Assembly (NCBI GenBank): GCA_900552795.1
Contig: USBB01000001.1
Location: forward strand, 1 to 64,000
From: an uncultured Eubacterium sp.
Lineage (GTDB): Bacteria > Bacillota > Clostridia > Lachnospirales > Lachnospiraceae
Direction of reading: 5' to 3'
DNA length: 64,000 nucleotides
The position numbers were made by a program, and so were the translations under genes. The notes below the pieces were generated by a model, which saw only the letters and a list, made by a program, of their open reading frames with translations, was not told where the DNA came from and ran no database searches. Positions 27,112 to 33,540 of the stretch are shown piece by piece. Each line of letters begins with the position of its first letter. Positions within the stretch are counted from its first letter, which is position 1.

Positions 27112-27309
27112 AATAACCTCCGTTCTTGAGACGCAAAATTTAATGCAGATTGTTATATTAATATGGCAAAAGCGATTAAAACTATTACACGTAGTATTAA
27201 ATACTATGTTATGTTGTATTAATAATACATCAAGCAGAAATGTATTGCAATACATATTCTAATATAATCATAAATTTTTTTGTTATTCATGGTTTTTAGA
27301 TTTTGATAT

Positions 27310-27379
27310 GGTATAATGATTGCACAAAGTGCAATCCAAGGTGCAAGGCACCTTGCACCGCTAAAGCGGTGATTATACC
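27310..27379. repeat. 70-bp palindromic multi-hairpin element, copy 1
   Basis: The unit begins GGTATAAT and ends ATTATACC, forming terminal inverted repeats. Inside are three hairpins: TTGCACAAAGTGCAA (27320-27334), AAGGTGC/GCACCTT, and CACCGC-TAAA-GCGGTG. A second copy lies 59 bases on. Both are between hemolysin III and mscL in a 422-base gene-free gap. Confidence 0.82.
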
Positions 27380-27438
27380 TTGTGACCCATGGCTTGAAAA
27401 GTAAATGCCCTTTCGGGCGCTTCCTTTTCTGCGCACAT

Positions 27439-27508
27439 GGTATAATAATTGCACAAAGTACAATACAAGGTGCCAAAGCACCTTGCGACGCTAAAGCGTC
27501 GATTATAA
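27439..27508. repeat. 70-bp palindromic multi-hairpin element, copy 2
   Basis: Same order of parts as copy 1: TATAAT, TTGCACAAAGTACAA (27449-27463), AAGGTGC/GCACCTT and CGACGC-TAAA-GCGTCG, ending ATTATA. The third hairpin differs from copy 1 by paired, compensating changes. It ends 25 bases before the mscL start, so its TATAAT could also serve as a promoter. Confidence 0.82.
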
Positions 27509-27533
27509 GATTGCTTAAGAAACGAGGATTGAT

Positions 27534-27995
27534 ATGAGAAAGTTTTTTAGAGAATTTAAGGCATTTATATCGCGTGGCAATGTCATGGATATGGCAGTAG
27601 GTATTATTATAGGCGGGGCCTTTACAAGTATAGTTTCATCACTTGTAAATGATATAATTACTCCGCTGCTGGGTCTTTTTGGCGGTATGAATTTTGACCA
27701 GTATTCATGGAAAATATCGGGAGATGTTACTCTTAATTATGGAAAATTTATTACTGCGGTTATAAACTTTCTTATAATGGCATTTATAATATTTGTTATG
27801 ATGAGAGCCATGAATGCAATGGTTAAAAAGTTTGAAAAAAATAAGGAAGAAAAAAAGACGACCAAGAAATGTATTTACTGCATGAGCGAGATACCTATTG
27901 AGGCAACACGTTGTCCGCACTGTACATCGATTTTGGAGCCTCTGGAAAATCCGGATGATAAGAAAGCGGACGACAAGACCGGAAAGGCAGAATAG
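27534..27995 (+). CDS. mscL: Large-conductance mechanosensitive channel with C-terminal zinc ribbon
   Basis: MscL opens under membrane tension to release solutes on osmotic downshock. The 153-aa protein has the classic FFREFKAFISRGNVMDMAVG opening, TM1 (about 15-45), an external loop, and TM2 (about 70-95). After the basic end of TM2 it adds a tail with C113-x2-C116 and C127-x2-C130 (KKCIYCMSEI, RCPHC), a zinc-ribbon-like unit not present in E. coli MscL, then an acidic and lysine-rich end. The tail may sense metal or redox or stabilise the pentamer. Confidence 0.94.
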   Translation: MRKFFREFKAFISRGNVMDMAVGIIIGGAFTSIVSSLVNDIITPLLGLFGGMNFDQYSWKISGDVTLNYGKFITAVINFLIMAFIIFVMMRAMNAMVKKFEKNKEEKKTTKKCIYCMSEIPIEATRCPHCTSILEPLENPDDKKADDKTGKAE

Positions 27996-28096
27996 GCAAG
28001 TATAAAAAAAGAATAAAAATAATAAAGAAATAATTATAATATATTTTGACAATATAAATAAATTAACATATAATAAACTTGAGGTGTATTTACATA

Positions 28097-28546
28097 ATGA
28101 ATATAAGGAGCAGGCTCAGAAGATGGTTTCGCAGCTTCCATACAAAAGATTTGGAATATCAGATGTACTGGTTGAGCATATTGATAATATTGATATTTTT
28201 AGTTTCATATGCAGGAACTTATGTACTTGCTGAGGCAACAGGAAATCATGGATTGCTTGAGTGCAAGATGAAAGAGCTTTTTGGAATTCCTTGTCCGGGA
28301 TGTGGTGGAACGAGGGCTGTTATAAGTACCTTAAAGGGAAAATTCATTTCGGCTGTCTACTACAATGCATTTGCATTTTACGGTACGGTTGTTTATATTA
28401 TTTTCTTTGTTTCACAGACATTAAGACTAATTACAAAAGGTAAAGTGCCGGGATTACATGTGAGAAATTCATATTTTGTCGTGGCAATAGTGCTTTTGGC
28501 AGTGCAGTACATTTTAAAGTTAGTTATACCGGGATACAATGTTTAA
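28097..28546 (+). CDS. DUF2752 family membrane protein
   Basis: This 149-aa protein has three or four hydrophobic helices and the DUF2752 signature IPCPGCGGTRA near residues 66-76, right before a helix. The function of the family is unknown. The ATG at 28097 has GAGGTG 11 bases upstream. It is followed at 43 bases by another small membrane protein, probably one transcript. Confidence 0.8.
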   Translation: MNIRSRLRRWFRSFHTKDLEYQMYWLSILIILIFLVSYAGTYVLAEATGNHGLLECKMKELFGIPCPGCGGTRAVISTLKGKFISAVYYNAFAFYGTVVYIIFFVSQTLRLITKGKVPGLHVRNSYFVVAIVLLAVQYILKLVIPGYNV

Positions 28547-28589
28547 TCACCTTCATATAATAGAACATATGAAAAGAGGAGGGTAAATA

Positions 28590-28919
28590 ATGGACCAGAT
28601 GAATAACCAGAATTTTAATCAAATGCCACAGCGTACACCGGGGCATGGATTTTCAATTGCCAGTATGGTATGCGGAATCTGCAGTATTGTATTTTGCTGG
28701 TGTTATGGGATTGTAAGTATAATTTTAGGAATTGTAGCAATTGTACTTTTCATTAAGGCAAAAAATCTTGACGCAGGTGTTGTCAACGGAATGGCTAAGG
28801 CAGGTCTCATTTGTGGTATAATCGGAGGGGTGCTTGGTATAATTGCACTTATATATTATATCGTTGTTGTTGTGGCAGCAGCTTCAGCATTTTCAAGCTT
28901 AGGCGGCTTCTATTACTAA
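28590..28919 (+). CDS. Small membrane protein, DUF4190-like
   Basis: This 109-aa protein has an Asn/Gln/Pro-rich N-terminus and two hydrophobic segments (about 25-52 and 67-100) with Gly-rich packing motifs (GICSIVFCW, GLICGIIGGVLGIIAL), matching DUF4190-type two-helix proteins. Function is unknown. GAGGAGGG precedes the ATG. A strong terminator follows, so it ends the mscL-side gene group. Confidence 0.72.
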   Translation: MDQMNNQNFNQMPQRTPGHGFSIASMVCGICSIVFCWCYGIVSIILGIVAIVLFIKAKNLDAGVVNGMAKAGLICGIIGGVLGIIALIYYIVVVVAAASAFSSLGGFYY

Positions 28920-28928
28920 TAATTTATT

Positions 28929-28960
28929 AAAGGCGTTGTGCGTATGCACAGCGCCTTTTT
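28929..28960 (+). terminator. Rho-independent terminator
   Basis: AAGGCGTTGTGC pairs with GCACAGCGCCTT around GTAT and runs into a T tract. Confidence 0.92.
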
Positions 28961-29196
28961 ATTTCTTTATAGGAAATTGCGTCGAAGACGCATTCTGATA
29001 ACAAGTTTGCGAAGCAAATCTTGCAAGCTCGTGAATGACGTTTTTTTATAGTATTACAGTGTCAAAAGGCCTGAGCCAACTTGTGCTTGCAGGGTAGTGG
29101 GGGAATGATCTGGGGAGACGCCCCAAAATGGGCATAAAAGTGGAGCGTAAGCTTTAAGATATGCGACGGGCACGAAGAAGAAGCGGGGGCTGATTG
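28961..29196. repeat. Gene-free region with dispersed repeat pieces
   Basis: No coding frame is convincing here. CTTTATAGGAAATTGCG (28965-28981) recurs at 46861-46877 with one change. A 26-base piece at 29002-29027 is identical to 61219-61244. ACAGTGTCAAAAGG (29056-29069) recurs at 49087-49100 with one change. The region is a patchwork of the genome's intergenic repeats. Confidence 0.6.
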
Positions 29197-29225
29197 TGGA
29201 CAAATATGCTTATAAGGTGTATAAT
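29197..29225 (+). promoter_or_regulatory. Promoter of the chemoreceptor gene
   Basis: TGGACA (29197-29202), a 17-base spacer and TATAAT (29220-29225) stand 56 bases before the start codon. Confidence 0.7.
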
Positions 29226-29281
29226 TACACTGATTGTGTGAACGTGTACAATTTAATATAAAATTATTTGGAGGTATTGTT

Positions 29282-30982
29282 ATGAATAAAAAGAAGGTTA
29301 AGACGTTACATTCTATGATGCTTAAGATTGTGTGTCTGTTTTCATTAGGCGTTATTCTTATGTCAGGTACTTTGATTTTGATATCATTGCCGAGGAGTCA
29401 GGATATGACAAAAACTTTGGTTCAGAATTATATGATGTCATCGGTTAAGTCAAACGGATATATTATTGATACTTTAATGGCGGTAAATGGGAAAAATATT
29501 TTGCAGAGCTCGGATAAGATGAGTAAGATTTTATCAGGCGTTAAAATAGAAGGAAATGAGAGCAGTTATGCATATCTTGTTTCCGCAGACGGAACAATGC
29601 TTTATCACCCTGATTCAGATAAGATAGGCAAGCCTGTAGAGAATGAGGTTATAACAAAGCTTGTTAATGAATTAAAAAGCGGAAAGATATCAGACCCGGA
29701 TTGTGCTGAGTATAGATATGACGGAGTGGTTAAATATGCTTCATATTATGTAAATCCTGAGGGCAGATTTATTCTTGTCATAACTAATGATGAGGCGGAT
29801 GCATTTGCACCGATTACCACGATGAAAAATGTAATGGTGGCAGGTTCGGTAGTAGTATTAATTATATTAGTATGCGCAGGATGTATTGTTATAAGAAATC
29901 TTGTAAAACCTCTTCATGTGCTTACGGGAGTTGTAGATAAGATTGCGGAACTTGATTTTACAAAGGATGCAAGAGAAGAGAAGCTGGCCTCGAGAAAAGA
30001 TGAAATAGGTCTTATCAGCAAGTCAATAAACAATCTTCATAGTGAGTTGACAGATATTATAAGCATAATACAAAAGCAGGGAGAAAAGCTTTCGGACAGT
30101 AATGAAAAGTTTACAAAAGGATTTTCAGAAATTGTTGAGAGTGTTGATAATATTAATGTTGCTGTTGAGGAGATTGCAACAGGAAGTACGGCTCAGGCGC
30201 AGGATACAAGTGCGGCAAGTGATAATGTTGCCAATATCGGAAATGCGATTGAGGCAAATGGTCTTAGTGTAAGTACACTTGAAAATTCTATTACAAGGAT
30301 GGACGGTTTGGCTGCAGAATCGGAAGAAATGCTTGTATCATTGGTTGAGATGAACAATAAGACTTCAGATACAATAGGTGTTGTGACTGAGCAGACAGAC
30401 CGCACAAATGAATCGGCGCAAAATATCAGCAATGCGGTTACAGTTATTCAGGATATTGCCGCTCAGACTAACCTTTTGTCGCTTAATGCATCAATAGAGG
30501 CAGCAAGAGCAGGAGAGAGCGGACGTGGTTTTGCTGTTGTTGCGGAGCAGATAAGAAAACTTGCTGAGGATTCTGCGGAGAGTGCGACAGAGATTGAAAA
30601 TATTGTAAGAGAGCTTATGGGCAATTCAAAAGACAGCGTTGAAAAGATGCAGGAGCTTAGCAGGGATTCAAGTGTTCAGGCAGATAAGTTAAACAGAACC
30701 AAAGAGTCATTCTATGAGTTAAAGAAAGAGATTAATGAGGTATCATCAGCCTCGAAAAAAATATTTGATCAGACAGTAGTTATTGAAGAACTTAAAAAAG
30801 GCGTAAATGATGTTATCGAGCAGCTTGCATCAGTTGCACAGGAAAATGCAGCGTCAACGGAAGAGACAAGCGCAAGTATGCAGAGTCTTGCAAATAACGT
30901 TGATTTGTGTAAGGAAGAATCAGCAATTCTTAATGATTTGAGCAAAAATATAAATGAGCAGACATCACGTTTTAAATTTTAA
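29282..30982 (+). CDS. Methyl-accepting chemotaxis protein
   Basis: This 566-aa receptor has TM1 (about 14-36), an extracytoplasmic Cache-type sensor region with SYAYLVSADGTMLYHPDSDKI, TM2 (about 190-212), a HAMP segment and a long signalling coiled coil. The conserved hairpin tip includes DIAAQTNLLSLNASIEAARA and RGFAVVAEQIRKLAEDSA. It would signal to CheA/CheW, implying a motile cell. The ligand cannot be predicted. ATG 29282 follows GGAGGTATTGTT. No other chemotaxis genes are in the window. Confidence 0.95.
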   Translation: MNKKKVKTLHSMMLKIVCLFSLGVILMSGTLILISLPRSQDMTKTLVQNYMMSSVKSNGYIIDTLMAVNGKNILQSSDKMSKILSGVKIEGNESSYAYLVSADGTMLYHPDSDKIGKPVENEVITKLVNELKSGKISDPDCAEYRYDGVVKYASYYVNPEGRFILVITNDEADAFAPITTMKNVMVAGSVVVLIILVCAGCIVIRNLVKPLHVLTGVVDKIAELDFTKDAREEKLASRKDEIGLISKSINNLHSELTDIISIIQKQGEKLSDSNEKFTKGFSEIVESVDNINVAVEEIATGSTAQAQDTSAASDNVANIGNAIEANGLSVSTLENSITRMDGLAAESEEMLVSLVEMNNKTSDTIGVVTEQTDRTNESAQNISNAVTVIQDIAAQTNLLSLNASIEAARAGESGRGFAVVAEQIRKLAEDSAESATEIENIVRELMGNSKDSVEKMQELSRDSSVQADKLNRTKESFYELKKEINEVSSASKKIFDQTVVIEELKKGVNDVIEQLASVAQENAASTEETSASMQSLANNVDLCKEESAILNDLSKNINEQTSRFKF

Positions 30983-31000
30983 TCAGAATGGAGATTATTT

Positions 31001-31399
31001 ATGATACAGTACAGAACTGACAAAAATTTTGAAGCAGAGCAGTTAAAGGAATTATTTTCATCAGTTAACTGGCTGTCAGCAAATTACTCTGAAAGGCTGG
31101 TAAAGGCTCTTTATAACAGCAGTACGGTTATTTCTGCATGGGATGGAGAAAAGCTCGTCGGACTTATAAATGCGCTTGATGATGGTGAACTGACAGCATA
31201 TGTACATTATCTTTTAGTAAATCCTGGGTATCAGAAAGATGGAATAGGAACAAGGCTTGTAGAGATGATTAAACAAAAGTATAAAGATTATCTTTGTATA
31301 GTTCTTACAGCTGAAAATCCGGGACTGGTGGGTTATTATGAAAAGCTTGGATTTGATGTTATGCATGACGCATTTCCTATGAAAAAATTGTCAAAATAA
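31001..31399 (+). CDS. GNAT family N-acetyltransferase
   Basis: This 132-aa protein has the GNAT core: YVHYLLVNPGYQKDGIGTRLVEMIKQ, where V-N-P-x-Y-Q-x-x-G-I-G-x-x-L binds acetyl-CoA, and a C-terminal YYEKLGFDV strand. The substrate is unknown. The ribosome site lies in GAATGGAGATTATTTATG. It follows the chemoreceptor by 18 bases and is likely co-transcribed. Confidence 0.88.
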   Translation: MIQYRTDKNFEAEQLKELFSSVNWLSANYSERLVKALYNSSTVISAWDGEKLVGLINALDDGELTAYVHYLLVNPGYQKDGIGTRLVEMIKQKYKDYLCIVLTAENPGLVGYYEKLGFDVMHDAFPMKKLSK

Positions 31400-31472
31400 A
31401 TCATGATGAATGGCAGAAATATTTAGCCGGTTTTCCTTCGGCACTAAAGTGTATGCAGAATGGAGGATTATT

Positions 31473-32603
31473 GTGGAAAAAGAAAATATAATTACTATAC
31501 ACGCGCTGGGCGATTCGCTTGTGACAGCGTATGGTGATGATGAGAGTAATTTTATAGGCGGCTGGGGAGATCATTTGTGGAGTTTTTTTGATCCGGATTA
31601 TGTACATGTAAATGTGTACGCGCAAGGCGGACGAAGCAGCAGGAGCTTTTTAAATGAAGGACGTTTCGTTGACAACGGAAATTTTACAGAGTCAGATTTT
31701 CCTTATAATATGGGGCCGGCATATAACCGTATCAAAGCAGGAGATTACGTGTTAATGCAGTTTGGTCATAATGATGACAATACTAAAGAGAAGTTTACAT
31801 ATGTGGATAGAATGACGCCGCTTGGAATTCCTGATGAAAACGGTATATATCCGACAGTGGTTCCTGATGACTCAATGAAAGTACCGGCGGATGACGTTCC
31901 GCAGGAGTATGCAGGTCTGCTTAGAGTTGAAGGGCATAGTGAAGAAACGATTGCAGAGTATGTAAAAAAATACGAAGCTGTCGTAGCTTCATATGGTGAA
32001 AAATATTGGCCGTATAATTGTAAAGCTACATATAAAGGCTATTTGAAATATTACATAGATAAAGTAAGAGAGCTGGGGGCGACACCAGTTATTGTTACGT
32101 CCGCGGCAAGACAATATTTTAAAGAGGGTAGGATTATTGCAGTACCAGGACACCATGGCGGAAGTGATAAATTCGGCAATTTTCCATATGTGCGCGCAGC
32201 AAAGCAGATTGCAGAACAGGAAAATGCACCAGTTTTGGATTTATTTGAATACAGCCGCAGCCTGTTTGAGATGCTTGGCGAGGAGGATTCCAAAAGTCTT
32301 CAAAGTATCAAGGATAAAAATGGGGTTACTATCGGGGAAAAACGTCATCAAAGACCTGCAAAATGGGTTGAAGGATATGATGAATACTGGAATAATCCGG
32401 AATATTTTGTGGTCGATAATACTCACCAGAACAGATTTGGCTCGTATATATTTGCGGCTGTTTTAGCCGAATGTATACGGGTTCAGATACCTGAGCTTGG
32501 AAAGTATGTTCTTGCTAAAAGCTTAAAACAGGTAAAATGTCCGGCAAGGATTCAAAACAGAATACCTGATATAGAACGATATATGAAAACGTTTTTATTG
32601 TAA
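31473..32603 (+). CDS. Rhamnogalacturonan acetylesterase-like SGNH hydrolase (CE12)
   Basis: This 376-aa enzyme should remove acetyl groups from rhamnogalacturonan or pectic oligosaccharides. SGNH blocks are clear: ALGDSLVTAYG (nucleophile serine), YAQGGRSSRSF (glycine block), MQFGHNDDN (asparagine block) and DNTHQNRFGSYIFA (catalytic D-x2-H). No signal peptide is seen, so it acts on imported oligosaccharides. GTG at 31473 is the likely start, with GGAGG at 31462-31466. An in-frame ATG at 31410 has no ribosome site and would add a non-conserved stretch. Confidence 0.85.
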   Translation: MEKENIITIHALGDSLVTAYGDDESNFIGGWGDHLWSFFDPDYVHVNVYAQGGRSSRSFLNEGRFVDNGNFTESDFPYNMGPAYNRIKAGDYVLMQFGHNDDNTKEKFTYVDRMTPLGIPDENGIYPTVVPDDSMKVPADDVPQEYAGLLRVEGHSEETIAEYVKKYEAVVASYGEKYWPYNCKATYKGYLKYYIDKVRELGATPVIVTSAARQYFKEGRIIAVPGHHGGSDKFGNFPYVRAAKQIAEQENAPVLDLFEYSRSLFEMLGEEDSKSLQSIKDKNGVTIGEKRHQRPAKWVEGYDEYWNNPEYFVVDNTHQNRFGSYIFAAVLAECIRVQIPELGKYVLAKSLKQVKCPARIQNRIPDIERYMKTFLL

Positions 32604-32625
32604 GCAAAAGATAAAAGACAAGGTG

Positions 32626-32997
32626 TTAAGGCTTGGCAGGGTGTTTCTGCATATGTTCTTTTATCGCATTAAAAGATTTTTCACTGATATAATGTTCCAT
32701 TTTACATGCGTCTGCGGCTGCAGTTTCTTCATCTACGCCTATCATTGTAAGCATTTTGGTAAGAATGATATGGCGTTCGTAAATATTTCCGGCAGCTTCC
32801 ATACCTGATTGTGTAAGTTTAAGATAACCGTCGGAATCTGATATAACATACCCTTCTTTTTTTAATAGGCCAATGGCTCTGCTCACGCTTGGTTTGCTGA
32901 ATCCCATGTGCTCGGCAACGTCAAGTGAGCGGACGCTTTGGCTGTTTTGCGATAATACATATATTGTTTCAAGATACATTTCTCCTGATTCGTGCAT
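32626..32997 (-). CDS. DtxR/MntR family metal-dependent regulator
   Basis: This 123-aa protein has the DtxR-type winged helix (SVRSLDVAEHMGFSKPSVSRAIGLLKKEG) followed by the helical metal-binding/dimerisation part with ILTKMLTMIGVDEETAAADACKMEHYIS, where E, C/M and H residues can bind Mn or Fe. It lacks the SH3-like third domain, as usual for MntR. ATG 32997 is selected by GGAATGGAGATTATT on the minus strand. It diverges from csoR; its targets are not visible here. Confidence 0.88.
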   Translation of the reverse strand: MHESGEMYLETIYVLSQNSQSVRSLDVAEHMGFSKPSVSRAIGLLKKEGYVISDSDGYLKLTQSGMEAAGNIYERHIILTKMLTMIGVDEETAAADACKMEHYISEKSFNAIKEHMQKHPAKP

Positions 32998-33037
32998 AAT
33001 AATCTCCATTCCTGAAATAATTCCAAATAATAGAATA

Positions 33038-33066
33038 ATTATAACATTGAAATAATTTATAAACAA
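33038..33066 (-). promoter_or_regulatory. Promoter of DtxR-type gene
   Basis: On the minus strand TTGTTT (33066-33061) and TATAAT (33043-33038) are 17 bases apart, 41 bases before the start. Confidence 0.6.
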
Positions 33067-33092
33067 GCTCGTAAAAAGTCAAATTTAGTTCA

Positions 33093-33121
33093 TTGACATA
33101 TACCCCTACGGGGTATAAAAT
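33093..33121 (+). promoter_or_regulatory. csoR-copA promoter with CsoR operator in the spacer
   Basis: TTGACA (33093-33098) and TAAAAT (33116-33121) are 17 bases apart. The spacer holds the palindrome TATACCCC-TAC-GGGGTATA (33099-33117), which fits CsoR boxes known for copper-sensing repressors. Confidence 0.85.
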
Positions 33122-33148
33122 AAGATAAAAGGCTTAATGGGAGGAATA

Positions 33149-33526
33149 ATGAAAGATATGGACCGCATTTGTAATAAAGAAGATAATGTGCATTGCGAAA
33201 ACAGTCATACTAAGAAAAGTGATGTGCATTGCCATATAGAGGCCGCAAATAAGCAGAAAAAGCGTCAGCCCGGGGAATATCAGGATTTGATGAATCGTTT
33301 AAAAAGAATAGAGGGGCAGGTCAGAGGTGTTCAGAAAATGCTTGAACATGACGCTTACTGTACTGATATATTAGTGCAGGTATCTGCAATTAATGCAGCG
33401 CTTAACAGCTTTAATAAAGTCCTTTTGGCAAATCACGTAAGAACTTGTGTAGCAGATAACATACGAAAAGGAAATGACGATGTTATTGATGAGCTTGTTG
33501 CGCTTCTTCAAAAAATGATGAAGTAA
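33149..33526 (+). CDS. csoR: Copper-sensing repressor CsoR
   Basis: This 125-aa regulator has the DUF156 core: LMNRLKRIEGQVRGVQKML, then Cu(I) ligands C in DAYCTDIL and H-x3-C in LANHVRTC. It represses the operon until copper binds. The N-terminal extension is rich in His and Cys (CENSHTKKSDVHCHIE) and may also bind metal. The start at 33149 follows GGGAGG closely (4 bases); an earlier ATG at 33137 overlaps that site. It is followed by copA at 14 bases. Confidence 0.93.
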   Translation: MKDMDRICNKEDNVHCENSHTKKSDVHCHIEAANKQKKRQPGEYQDLMNRLKRIEGQVRGVQKMLEHDAYCTDILVQVSAINAALNSFNKVLLANHVRTCVADNIRKGNDDVIDELVALLQKMMK

Positions 33527-33540
33527 GGAGGAATTTAGCT

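Noticed and set aside
27112..27255. Longer hemolysin III start
   Set aside because: No ribosome site and no family similarity before the ATG at 27111.
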